Source of the DNA: Devosia sp.
GTDB taxonomy: Bacteria > Pseudomonadota > Alphaproteobacteria > Rhizobiales > Devosiaceae
DNA: 64,000 nt
Direction of reading: 5' to 3'
Assembly: GCF_028290435.1 (NCBI RefSeq)
Contig: NZ_JAQGJV010000025.1
Span: forward strand, 1-64,000
In this document: positions 35,832 through 45,793 of the stretch, in pieces
How the letters are laid out: every line of letters begins with the position of its first letter
Numbering within the stretch: the first letter of the stretch is position 1
Program-made: the position numbers and the translations under genes
Notes under the pieces: model-generated
Seen by the model: only the letters and a program-made list of their open reading frames with translations
The model's database searches: none
Told to the model about the DNA's origin: nothing

Positions 35832-36584
35832 TTACATGGATTGCGATGAAACAGCTTTCATTGCGTGCTCGGCATCCATGTCGATGATTTCGCTGACCGC
35901 ATGTTCGGCATCGGCGCTGTTGCCGCCTTCGATGGCCACCAGAAGTCTTGTGTGAGCCTCCATGGCGCCATTGCGGTAACTGACCGCCTCCGCCCCTGCG
36001 AGCGACTTAAGTGCCAAAGCCAAAGTAAGCTCAACAATGCCGGTAACCGACCTCAGCAGAATGTTGCCCGAGCTTTCGGCGATCACCCTGTGGATTTCAA
36101 GGCTAGCCAGACCATGCGTTTCCAACGTGCTTTCAGACATGTCCATCTGATGAAGCCAGTACTTCATCAGGCGAACATGTTCGGCGGTGCGATGTTTGCT
36201 GCTCAATATAACGGCGCGTAACTCGAGTGCCCGTCTGATATCGAACAGGCTCTCGTAAAATCTGCGGTCCGGCTTGGCGTAGAAATGCCAGCTGAGGACC
36301 TGGGGATCAAAGAAACTCCAGCGGCTTTGGGGAGAAACCCGCGTGCCAACCTTGGGCCGGGCTTCAATCATGCCCTTTGCCTCGAGCGTCTTCAGCGCCT
36401 CGCGCAACACGGTGCGCGACACCCCATAGGTTTCCATCATGACAGCGTCGCTTGCAAGGATCGAGCCGACAGGAAATCTGCCCGTGACGATGCCAAGGCC
36501 GATTTCATTCAGAACGAAGGTGTGGAAATTCCGTGCAGCGGGTCGCCCGGATAGAGAGCGAATAAGGCTGCCTGCTTCGATCAT
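35832..36584 (-). CDS. FadR/GntR (FCD) transcriptional regulator at the end of the ytf operon
   Basis: A 250-residue regulator with a FadR-type winged helix (IGLGIVTGRFPVGSILASDA, VSRTVLREALKTLEAKGMI) and a C-terminal FCD domain (RRALELRAVILSS, HGLASLEIHRVIAESSGN). FadR members of this kind often answer to sugar acids such as galactonate. The ATG at 36584 lies one base after the yjfF stop on the same strand, so it is the last gene of the furanose-importer operon and probably regulates it or a downstream sugar-acid route. Confidence 0.87.
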   Translation of the reverse strand: MIEAGSLIRSLSGRPAARNFHTFVLNEIGLGIVTGRFPVGSILASDAVMMETYGVSRTVLREALKTLEAKGMIEARPKVGTRVSPQSRWSFFDPQVLSWHFYAKPDRRFYESLFDIRRALELRAVILSSKHRTAEHVRLMKYWLHQMDMSESTLETHGLASLEIHRVIAESSGNILLRSVTGIVELTLALALKSLAGAEAVSYRNGAMEAHTRLLVAIEGGNSADAEHAVSEIIDMDAEHAMKAVSSQSM

Positions 36585-36585
36585 T

Positions 36586-37563
36586 CTACACTTTCTCGGA
36601 CGACTCTTCTCCGGGAGCGGAGGCCGCAAATATGATGCGCTGCAACACGATGAACAAGAACAGCAGCACGCCGATCACGATCTTGGTCCACCAGCTCGAT
36701 AGCGTACCGTCGAAGATGATATAGGTCTGAACCAGCCCCAGCAGCATGACGCCGACAAAGGTGCCAAGCACGAAGCCATAGCCCCCGGTCAGCAGCGTAC
36801 CCCCGATCACCACCGCGCTGATGGCGTCGAGTTCGACACCCACCGCGGCCAGCGGATAACCCGCCGAGGTGTAGAGCGAAAACACGATCCCCGACAAGGC
36901 CGCCAGCACACTCGATAACATGTAGATCTGGACTGTGGTGCGCGCCACCGGCACGCCCATCAGCAGGGCGGAAACCGTATTGCCCCCCAGGGCATACACA
37001 TAAGAGCCGAAGCGGGTGCGGTGTGCCAGCAGAGCGCCGACGAGGAACACAGCCACCATCAGCAGACCAATGAAGCTCAGGCGGCCCCCACCCGGCAGGC
37101 GGATGATCGCTTCGGAAATGGTGCGGTAGAACTCATGATTGATCGGCACCGAGTCCTGGGTGATTACCGACGCGCCACCGCGCGCAAGGAACATGCCGGC
37201 AAGCGTCACGATGAAGGACGGCACCTGCAGATAGTGGATGGTCAGGCCCATGGCGGCGCCGAACAGCGCAGCAACCAAAAGCGCGATGGCGAATGCGACA
37301 AGCGGATGCACGCCGAACCAGGTTATAAGGACCGCCACCAATACGCCGGTAAAGCCAATCACCGCGCCGACGGACAGATCGATGCCGCCTGAGATGATGA
37401 CGAAGGTCATGCCCACCGCGGCGATGCCAAGGAAGGCGTTGTCGGTGAGGAAATTGCCCAGTACGCGGGTGGAGAGCATGCCCGGAAACTGGAGCACGCT
37501 CACCGCATAAGCGATGAGGAAGATGACGGCGGTGGCGGCCAGCGGACGAAGACTGCGTTTCAT
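36586..37563 (-). CDS. yjfF: Galactofuranose-type ABC transporter permease YjfF
   Basis: A 325-residue CUT2 permease closely matching YjfF of E. coli in its segments: NFLTDNAFLGIAAVGMTFVI, SGGIDLSVGAVIGFTGV, NHEFYRTISEAIIRLPGGGR, LAHRTRFGSYVYALGGN and FDGTLSSWWTKI. About nine helices. It pairs with YtfT in a furanose importer. Start overlaps the ytfT stop (ATGA). Confidence 0.92.
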   Translation of the reverse strand: MKRSLRPLAATAVIFLIAYAVSVLQFPGMLSTRVLGNFLTDNAFLGIAAVGMTFVIISGGIDLSVGAVIGFTGVLVAVLITWFGVHPLVAFAIALLVAALFGAAMGLTIHYLQVPSFIVTLAGMFLARGGASVITQDSVPINHEFYRTISEAIIRLPGGGRLSFIGLLMVAVFLVGALLAHRTRFGSYVYALGGNTVSALLMGVPVARTTVQIYMLSSVLAALSGIVFSLYTSAGYPLAAVGVELDAISAVVIGGTLLTGGYGFVLGTFVGVMLLGLVQTYIIFDGTLSSWWTKIVIGVLLFLFIVLQRIIFAASAPGEESSEKV

Positions 37564-38560
37564 CGGGAATTCGCCTGCTTGGGGTCGCGCTTGAAGAAAC
37601 CGATGGCGTTTCCGAGCAGCGGAGATTGCAGCATCAGGATCAGGATGATCATCCCGGCCTTGACGATGAGGTTGAACTCGGGCCGGAAGCCGGACACCAG
37701 GATGCCGGTATTCATCGCCTGGATGATCAGCGCTCCGACCACGGCCAGGGGGATCGAGAACTTGCCGCCCAGCAGCGAGGTGCCGCCAATGACCACAGCG
37801 AGGATGGCGTCGAGTTCGAGCCATAGCCCGGAATTGTTCGCATCGGCACCGCGAATGTCGGCGGCCACGACGATGCCCGCAATGGCGGCGCAGAAGCCGC
37901 TGAGCGCATAGACCAGCATCAGCAGCATGCGGCTATGAATGCCGGCCAGCGATGCAGCGGCCCGGTTAACGCCGATGGCCTGGATGAAGAGGCCAATGGC
38001 GGTTCGCCGCACCAAGAGGGTCACGACGATCATCAACACCAGGGCGATGACCGCCGCCATCGGAAAGCCGAAGAACGAGCCGGTGCCGAGGTAAACCAGA
38101 GCCGGATCGTTGAATGTGACGATGGAGCCTTCGGTAATCAGCTGCGCGATTCCGCGCCCTGCGACCATCAGGACCAGTGTGGCGATGATCGGCTGGATAT
38201 CGAGCACCGCGACGAGGAACCCGTTCCACAGCCCGCAAGCCAAGCCGACGGCCAGCGCCGCAATGACGGCGATCGGGGTCGGATAGCCCGCCACCACCAT
38301 GGTCGCAGCCACCGCGCCACAGACTGCCATGATAGCGCCGACGGAAAGGTCGACTCCCTTGGTGGCAATGACGCCGGTCATCCCGATGGCCAGGATTGCC
38401 ACCGGCGCACCGCGATTGATGACGTCGATCATGCTGCCGAACAGGCGCCCGTCCTGCCAGGCAATGCGGAAAAAGTTGGGAAATAGCAGCCAGTTGATCA
38501 GCAGGACGGCGACCAGCGCCAGCAACTGCGGATTGGCGAGGCGTTCGAGATGGAGCCGCT

Positions 38561-38564
<4 letters not shown>
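37560..38564 (-). CDS. ytfT: Galactofuranose-type ABC transporter permease YtfT
   Basis: A 334-residue CUT2 permease with YtfT-specific stretches: WQDGRLFGSMIDVINRGAPV, GVDLSVGAIMAVCGAVAATM, LVMVAGRGIAQLITEGSIVT, and IVVAADIRGADANNSGLWLE. These are almost the same as in E. coli YtfT, which works with YtfQ, YtfR and YjfF in galactofuranose uptake. Its start overlaps the ytfR stop and its stop the yjfF start. Confidence 0.94.
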
Positions 38565-40078
<1,514 letters not shown>

Positions 40079-40130
40079 GCAACCCTCCCCCATTCACGTC
40101 GCGCCGCCATTTTTGTCGTGTCGCAACAGT

Positions 40131-40158
40131 GGGCCCCGCCAGCGTACCGGCGGAGCCC
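40131..40158 (-). terminator. Intercistronic stem-loop between ytfQ and ytfR
   Basis: GGGCTCCGCC and GGCGGGGCCC (minus-strand reading) pair over 10 positions with one G-T wobble around an 8-base loop. No T-run follows. It lies 15 bases after the ytfQ stop, so it is more likely an attenuator or 3'-end stabiliser than a full terminator. Confidence 0.65.
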
Positions 40159-40173
40159 GTCTTCGTCTCTGGA

Positions 40174-41148
40174 TTAGTAGCCCAGACCCTTGCGGGTGTC
40201 ATACTCGCCCTGCGGGTTGTCCTTCGGAGTATAGAGCTTGGACTCGGTGATGATGAACTTGGCGGGTGCCGTGCCGTCGGCAAGGTAGGCCGAAAGGGCC
40301 GCGAAGGCCGGACCGGCCATGTTCGGGGTCAGTTCGACCGAGGCATTGGCTTCGCCGGCGACCATGGCCTGGAAGATATCCGGCACGCCGTCGATCGAGA
40401 CCACCTTGATGTCGGTGCCTGGCTTGAGACCGGCATCCTTGATCGCCTGAATGGCGCCTACGGCCATGTCGTCATTATGGGCATAGACCGCGCAGATATC
40501 GGCGCCACCGTTTTCAGCCTTGATGAAGCCCTCCATCACTTCCTTGCCCTTGGCGCGGGTAAAGTCGCCGGTCTGGCTGCGCGCGATGGTCAGGTTTGCA
40601 TGGCCAGCGATGGCTTCCTCAAAACCCTTCTTGCGGTTGATTGCCGGGGTCGAGCCGACGGTGCCCTGGAGTTCGACGATCTTGCAATCGGCATCACCCA
40701 CTGCGCCAACCAGCCAGTCGCCGGCAACGCGGCCTTCCTTGACCTGGTCCGACGCGACCGAGGTGAGGTAGAGGTCTTCGGGGGCATCAACGCCGCGGTC
40801 GAGCAGGATCACCGGAATTTCGGCTTCCTTGGCTTCGCTCAGCACGTCTTCCCAGCCAGTGGCGACCACTGGGGCAACCAGGATGGCGTCGACGCCCTGG
40901 GCGATGAAGCCGCGCAAAGCCTTGATCTGATTTTCCTGCTTCTGCTGCGCATCGGCAAATTTGAGATCGATGCCCAAGGCTTCGGCCTGCTGCTTGGTCA
41001 CCGATGTCTCGGCGGCGCGCCAGCCGGATTCAGACCCAATCTGGCTGAAGCCGATGGTCAGGCCCTTCAGATTTTCCTGCGCGAAGCTGACTGAAGTCAA
41101 AGCGGTAACGAGGCTTGCCGCGATGGCAAGCTTGGAAATGATGGTCAC
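40174..41148 (-). CDS. ytfQ: Galactofuranose-binding protein YtfQ
   Basis: A 324-residue periplasmic sugar-binding protein. After a signal peptide (ending SVSFAQ) it shows the YtfQ hallmarks GFSQIGSESGWRAAETSV, ADAQQKQENQIKALRGFIAQ, APVVATGWEDVL, ELQGTVGSTPAINRKKGFEE and SIDGVPDIFQAM. E. coli YtfQ binds galactofuranose in preference to the pyranose form; the same binding-pocket blocks are kept here. The GTG at 41148 has GGGAGGA upstream. First gene of the ytfQ-ytfR-ytfT-yjfF operon. Confidence 0.94.
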   Translation of the reverse strand: MTIISKLAIAASLVTALTSVSFAQENLKGLTIGFSQIGSESGWRAAETSVTKQQAEALGIDLKFADAQQKQENQIKALRGFIAQGVDAILVAPVVATGWEDVLSEAKEAEIPVILLDRGVDAPEDLYLTSVASDQVKEGRVAGDWLVGAVGDADCKIVELQGTVGSTPAINRKKGFEEAIAGHANLTIARSQTGDFTRAKGKEVMEGFIKAENGGADICAVYAHNDDMAVGAIQAIKDAGLKPGTDIKVVSIDGVPDIFQAMVAGEANASVELTPNMAGPAFAALSAYLADGTAPAKFIITESKLYTPKDNPQGEYDTRKGLGY

Positions 41149-41204
41149 GATGTCCTCCCATGTGGCCGTCACGGCGTATTCGCCTGCGACGGTAGAGGGA
41201 CGCT

Positions 41205-41223
41205 ATATAAAGTACTATTATAT
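41205..41223. promoter_or_regulatory. AT-rich palindrome and possible promoter before ytfQ
   Basis: ATATAA and TTATAT flank AGTACTA, itself containing the palindrome AGTACT. On the minus strand the same bases include TATAAT, a perfect -10 box, about 70 bases before the ytfQ start; no good -35 box is seen. It is a candidate site for the LacI or FadR regulator. Confidence 0.45.
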
Positions 41224-41333
41224 GTAAAGTCTCAAAAATGCCTACGGCGACGCCTTGTGTTCTGCCCCCTGACACAGCCGAAAATGCTTCGAAACGGGTG
41301 CGGCGACAGTCAATCAATGCCGGCGGCCATGCC

Positions 41334-42371
41334 CTAGATTGTCTGGGTCGTCGAGCCCCTCACCACAAGGCGGCAGTCGACTAGCTCGACCCCCTGTGCC
41401 AGCGGCTTTCCACCGATGGCGGCGAACAGCTTTTCGGCGGCACTGCGCCCCAGCAGTTCCAGGTTCATGTCGATGCTGGTGAGGGCTGGATGCGTGCCCT
41501 CCACGATCACGTCCCAATTGTCGAAGCCGACGACAGCGACATCCTCAGGCACGCGAATGGAGCGTTCGCGCAACGCATCGAGAGCGCCTCGGGCGATCTG
41601 GTCGGAGTCGCAGAGGATGGCGTCGACGGCGATCCCCTGGTCCAGCATCATGGCGCAGGACGAGCGGCCCCAGCGCTCGCTCCATTCGCCATAGCCGGTC
41701 TCATACACCAGGCTGGTTCCTGTCTCCGCAAGAACCTGGCCAATGCCAATGGCGCGATCTGCCGCAGCTCGCTCGGTCCGCGGGCCCGTCAGGTGGGCAA
41801 TGCGCTTGCGTCCCGTGGCGAGCAAGTGCTCCGCCGCCAGACGGCCGCCGACCACATTGTCGGGCGTGATGGACAAATCACGAGGATCGCGGGACGGCGT
41901 ATAGACATAGACCACCGGCACCGGCAGATCGCGGCCGATGGGCTGGCGATGATCGGTCTTGCTGCCCACCACCATGATCGCGTCGACCCGCCGCGCCAAT
42001 AGGGCTGAGATGTAGTGACGCTCCCTAATGGCATCGCCGCGTGCATCGCACAGGAATACGGATATCTGCCCGGCGCCAAAACTGTCCTCCGCCGCCATCA
42101 GGATGGGTAGGCTGAAGCGCCCCTCCAGGTCCGATGTCAGTAGACCGACAGTGCCGGAGCGCCCCTCCGAGAGCCCCTTAGCCATGGGGTTACGCACATA
42201 GGACAGGGTCCGTGCAGCGTCCTCTACCCGCGAGCGCGTCGTATCGCTGACCCGGTCGCGGCCATTCAGCGCCTTGGATGCCGTGGCCAGCGATACGCCT
42301 GCCGCGCGCGCGACATCCTCAAGAGTGGCGACTTTGGGCTTTTGGTCAGGGGGCGTCAGCGGGGCTTTCAT
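41334..42371 (-). CDS. LacI family transcriptional regulator
   Basis: A 345-residue regulator. The LacI helix-turn-helix and hinge are ATLEDVARAAGVSLATASKA and LNGRDRVSDTTRSRVEDAA, then a periplasmic-binding-protein-like effector domain (VGLLTSDLEGRF, VVGFDNWDVIVEGTHPALTS). The ATG at 42371 is used because the DNA-binding domain starts shortly after. It lies between the ytf operon (same strand, downstream) and the divergent CUT1-GH127 operon, and so can control both. Two palindromic LacI-type sites lie upstream of its start. Confidence 0.92.
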   Translation of the reverse strand: MKAPLTPPDQKPKVATLEDVARAAGVSLATASKALNGRDRVSDTTRSRVEDAARTLSYVRNPMAKGLSEGRSGTVGLLTSDLEGRFSLPILMAAEDSFGAGQISVFLCDARGDAIRERHYISALLARRVDAIMVVGSKTDHRQPIGRDLPVPVVYVYTPSRDPRDLSITPDNVVGGRLAAEHLLATGRKRIAHLTGPRTERAAADRAIGIGQVLAETGTSLVYETGYGEWSERWGRSSCAMMLDQGIAVDAILCDSDQIARGALDALRERSIRVPEDVAVVGFDNWDVIVEGTHPALTSIDMNLELLGRSAAEKLFAAIGGKPLAQGVELVDCRLVVRGSTTQTI

Positions 42372-42433
42372 GCGGTCTCGTAGCAGGCGCTGCGTATTCG
42401 GAGAAGTGGTCGCCCCGGGTATTTTCGCATGTT

Positions 42434-42450
42434 TTCGCAAAACCTGCGAA
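42434..42450. promoter_or_regulatory. Putative operator 1 in the LacI intergenic region
   Basis: TTCGCA and TGCGAA form perfect 6-base arms around AAACC. Additional TTTTCGCA copies lie at 42422-42429 and 42432-42439. The arms match those of the second site at 42506. Confidence 0.6.
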
Positions 42451-42505
42451 TTTGTCTTCGAGAATCCGCTTGATCACAATGAAATTCACGATAGTCTGAC
42501 GAAAC

Positions 42506-42523
42506 TGCGAAAGCGTTTTCGCA
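42506..42523. promoter_or_regulatory. Putative LacI-type operator 2
   Basis: TGCGAAAGCGTTTTCGCA is an 18-base palindrome with a central CG and one mismatched pair, the classical LacI/GalR operator form. It lies 136 bases before the divergent binding-protein gene and 135 bases before the lacI-type gene. Confidence 0.72.
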
Positions 42524-42658
42524 TATTTTAGATCCCGCTTTTCCGCACGAGGCGGACTGCTAGACGCAGAAAGCGACGACGACCATCTGCCCCGCCGCAG
42601 GGCGGGCGAAATCCAGGAGCCGAGGGGCCTTGGTCAACAGGGATAAAGGGAAGGGACG

Positions 42659-43912
42659 ATGATGAAGAATTGGATGCTGATGACCACGGCGATTGCGACC
42701 GCAGGACTGATGTCCATGCCGGTGCAAGCCGAGGATTTGAATCTGTGGGTACGCACCTCCTCCGCCGGCGTGCTCGAAAAGCTCGCCGACCTCTACAATG
42801 CCAGCCATGACGACAAGGTGGTCATCACTGGCATCACCGCCGAACAGATGGTGCCCAAGCTTGGTGCGTCGATCGCCGCTGGCGCAGCGCCAGACGGCGC
42901 AGTGCTCGACCTGATTTATCTGCCGACATTTGCAGCCACCGATAGCCTCGAAGACCTCACCGATTTCATCGACGGCTTGCCTTATGCCGCCGCGTTGAGC
43001 CCGTCCCATATCCGTCTCGCCACGTTTGATGGCAAGAAGTACGGCGTGCCGGCGCTGCCGGATGCCTCGATCATTGCCTATAACAAGGATCTCTTTGCCA
43101 AGGCGGGTCTCGATCCGGAAAAGGCACCGGCCTCGCTGGCTGAAATCGCCGAGGACGCCAAGAAGATCACCGCACTTGGCAATGACACCTACGGCCTGTT
43201 CTTTGTGGCAAGTTCGGGCAGCTGGCTGGTTTATGACTTCACGCCCCATATCTGGGCTGCCGGAGCCGATATCCTTTCCGAAGATGGCCGCACGGCCACG
43301 ATTGACACGCCGGCGATGCGCGCGACGCTGGCCGCCTATAATGACATGTGGAAAGCCGGCGCCATTCATCCGACCTCCCGTTCGGGCGTCGGCAATGATG
43401 CTGTCGCGGCCTTCGCCTCGGGTAAGGTCGGCGTGCTGATGACGGGCTCCTACATCGTCAACCTGATGACCAGCCAGTACCCGGACGTCAATTTCGGCGT
43501 CGCGGCAATTCCGGGGCCGGATGGTGGCGCATCCAGCTTTGCCGGTGGCGATACCCTTTCCCTGATGAAGGGCATCAGCCCCGAGAAGAAGGCCGTGGCC
43601 GAGAGCTTTATCGACTTCTACATGCAGCCTGAACAACAGGTGCTGATTACCAAAGAGTCGGGCATGCCCCCTCGTACGGACCTGGCCAAAGAGGCCTATG
43701 GTGCGTTCGATCCGCGCAATCTGGTCGCCTATGACATCCTGGCCAGCGCCAAGACCCCCTATACCTATGCGTCCGACGAACTGTTCGTCGCTCGCACCGG
43801 TCCATGGGTCAATCTGCTGCAGTCGGCGATCTTTGACGGCAAGATCGATGAGGCCATCGCCAAGGCCCAGGCAGATTTTACCCGCATTCTCGATCGCACC
43901 AATCCCAAGTAA
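42659..43912 (+). CDS. CUT1-type sugar ABC transporter, substrate-binding protein
   Basis: A 417-residue periplasmic binding protein of the MalE/UgpB type. The signal peptide runs to PVQAED. Typical segments are LPDASIIAYNKDLFAKAGLD, FASGKVGVLMTGSYIVNLM and ESFIDFYMQPEQQVL. GAAGGGA lies before two consecutive ATG codons. First gene of an operon with two permeases, GH127 and an ATPase; by that context it may bind arabinofuranose-containing oligosaccharides (inference). Confidence 0.9.
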   Translation: MMKNWMLMTTAIATAGLMSMPVQAEDLNLWVRTSSAGVLEKLADLYNASHDDKVVITGITAEQMVPKLGASIAAGAAPDGAVLDLIYLPTFAATDSLEDLTDFIDGLPYAAALSPSHIRLATFDGKKYGVPALPDASIIAYNKDLFAKAGLDPEKAPASLAEIAEDAKKITALGNDTYGLFFVASSGSWLVYDFTPHIWAAGADILSEDGRTATIDTPAMRATLAAYNDMWKAGAIHPTSRSGVGNDAVAAFASGKVGVLMTGSYIVNLMTSQYPDVNFGVAAIPGPDGGASSFAGGDTLSLMKGISPEKKAVAESFIDFYMQPEQQVLITKESGMPPRTDLAKEAYGAFDPRNLVAYDILASAKTPYTYASDELFVARTGPWVNLLQSAIFDGKIDEAIAKAQADFTRILDRTNPK

Positions 43913-43930
43913 CGCTCCTCCCGAAGCGTG

Positions 43931-43957
43931 GGCGGGCGGAACCCTGTTCCGTCCGCC
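43931..43957 (+). terminator. Intercistronic stem-loop after the binding-protein gene
   Basis: GGCGGGCGGAAC and GTTCCGTCCGCC pair over 12 positions (one G-T wobble) with a 3-base loop. No T-run follows. Located between the binding-protein and permease genes, it probably lets the binding protein be made in excess. Confidence 0.75.
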
Positions 43958-43987
43958 GTCTGATCCGCCAGTACGGAGTGACCTATC

Positions 43988-44896
43988 TTGACCGTGCCTC
44001 TAGACCAGCCGGCACCCCACACGCGCGAGCCGCACCAGTGGTTGGGCGCCTTCTTTATCGTACCAAGCCTCATCATGATCGGCGTCTTCTTCATCGTACC
44101 GCTGCTGATGACGGTGTGGATGAGCCTGCATGATTGGCCTTTGCTGGGTCGCTCGAGCTTCATCGGCCTCGGCAATTTTGTCGAGATCATGGGTGATAGC
44201 CAGCTGTGGAACAGCGTTGGCTTCACCATGCTCTATACGGTGCTGGTGACGCTGGCCCTGTTTGCCGTGGCGTTCCCGCTGGCGCTGCTGGTCGATCGGC
44301 CACTGCGCGCCGCCGGATTTTTCCGGACCATTTATTTCATGCCGGTGGTCATCGGCTTTGGCGCGGCCTCAACGCTCTGGCTCTGGCTGCTCAATCCCGA
44401 TAGCGGCGTTTTCGCTCAGCTGTTGCGCAGCCTGCATCTGGTCAGCGCGGCGCCTCGGCCGATCGAAAGCTTTTGGCCCGCGCTCGGCGTCATCATTCTC
44501 ATGGTGGTGTGGAAGAGCGCCGGTTTCACCATGGTGATCCTGCTCACGGGCCTGCAAAGCGTGCCGGGCGAAATCATCGAGGCAGCCAAGATCGATGGCG
44601 CCAATGCCTGGAGTCGTTTTCGCAACATCACCCTGCCGCTGATGCGCAATTCGGTGCTGCTGGCGCTGGTGCTCAACGTCACCTCATCCATGCTCGCCTT
44701 CGATCAGTTCTTCGTCATTACTCAAGGCGGGCCGCAGAACTCGACCATCACGGCGGTGTTCCAGATCTATCTGGCCTCATTCAGTTCCTATCGCCTGGGC
44801 TATGGCTCGGCGCTGTCGCTGGTCCTGCTCGTGGTTCTGGTGGCGATCAGCTCGATCCAGCTCGCCTTCCTGCGCACCCGTCCGGAGGAAAGCTGA
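43988..44896 (+). CDS. CUT1-type sugar ABC transporter permease (MalF-like)
   Basis: A 302-residue six-helix permease; the first helix is FFIVPSLIMIGVFFIVPLLM and the EAA loop EAAKIDGANAWSRFRNITLP. It begins with a TTG at 43988 preceded by GGAG ten bases upstream; a GTG at 43994 is possible. The stop overlaps the next permease start (TGATG). Confidence 0.9.
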   Translation: MTVPLDQPAPHTREPHQWLGAFFIVPSLIMIGVFFIVPLLMTVWMSLHDWPLLGRSSFIGLGNFVEIMGDSQLWNSVGFTMLYTVLVTLALFAVAFPLALLVDRPLRAAGFFRTIYFMPVVIGFGAASTLWLWLLNPDSGVFAQLLRSLHLVSAAPRPIESFWPALGVIILMVVWKSAGFTMVILLTGLQSVPGEIIEAAKIDGANAWSRFRNITLPLMRNSVLLALVLNVTSSMLAFDQFFVITQGGPQNSTITAVFQIYLASFSSYRLGYGSALSLVLLVVLVAISSIQLAFLRTRPEES

Positions 44897-45771
44897 TGGC
44901 CGACCTTAGCCTCAACGCGCCGCTCAACCGCCAGTCCCGGCGCCAGCTCATCGGCACCATGGCATTCTACATCGTCGCGACGATCATCGCGGTGCTGTTC
45001 CTGCTACCGATGATCTGGTCCGTGGCCAATTCGTTCAAGCCACCAGCGGAGGCCCTCGCCAATCCGCTGGCGCTGTTTTCCAAGGCGTTCTCGCTCGACA
45101 ATTATCGGCGGCTCGAAGGGGTTGGGGCGGGATGGTATGTCTATGTCGGCAATTCACTGATGATTGCCGCCGGCACGGTGCTGCTCACAGTTCTCATCGC
45201 AGTGCCGGCTGGTTATGGGTTTTCCAAGTTCCGCTTCCCCGGACAGATCGTGCTGTTCGTGCTCATCATGGCCACTATGATGATCCCGTTCCAGTCGATC
45301 CTGACGCCGCTATTCCTGATCCTCAAGGCGCTCCGGCTGCAGAACAGTCTCGTGGGTTTGGTGCTGATCTACACGACGTTCCAACTGCCATTCTCCATCT
45401 TCATGATGCGCAACGCCTTCGATGCCGTGCCCAAGGCGCTGATCGAAGCCGCGCGGATCGATGGCGCATCGCAATGGACCATCCTGCGCCGCATCATGAT
45501 CCCCATCGCCTTTCCGGGCGTGGCGACCGTGGCGCTGTTCGCCTTCCTCAACTCGTGGAATGAGTTTTTGGCGGCGCTGATCTTCCTGTCGGACCAGAAC
45601 AAATTCACCTTGCCGATCATGCTGGTGAACGTCTCGTCCGGTATTTACGGCATCATCGACTGGGGCGCACTCCAGGCCGGTGTCACCGTCACGATGATCC
45701 CCTGTCTCATCCTCTTCCTCCTGCTGCAGCGCTACTACGTCCGCGGCATGACGGCCGGCGCCGTCAAATAA
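44896..45771 (+). CDS. CUT1-type sugar ABC transporter permease (MalG-like)
   Basis: A 291-residue six-helix permease with the EAA loop EAARIDGASQWTILRRIMIP and the MalG-type end YYVRGMTAGAVK. AGGA lies before the ATG, which overlaps the stop of the preceding permease. It is followed 22 bases later by the GH127 gene. Confidence 0.91.
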   Translation: MADLSLNAPLNRQSRRQLIGTMAFYIVATIIAVLFLLPMIWSVANSFKPPAEALANPLALFSKAFSLDNYRRLEGVGAGWYVYVGNSLMIAAGTVLLTVLIAVPAGYGFSKFRFPGQIVLFVLIMATMMIPFQSILTPLFLILKALRLQNSLVGLVLIYTTFQLPFSIFMMRNAFDAVPKALIEAARIDGASQWTILRRIMIPIAFPGVATVALFAFLNSWNEFLAALIFLSDQNKFTLPIMLVNVSSGIYGIIDWGALQAGVTVTMIPCLILFLLLQRYYVRGMTAGAVK

Positions 45772-45793
45772 CTCTCTTCCGAAAGTTTGCCTC

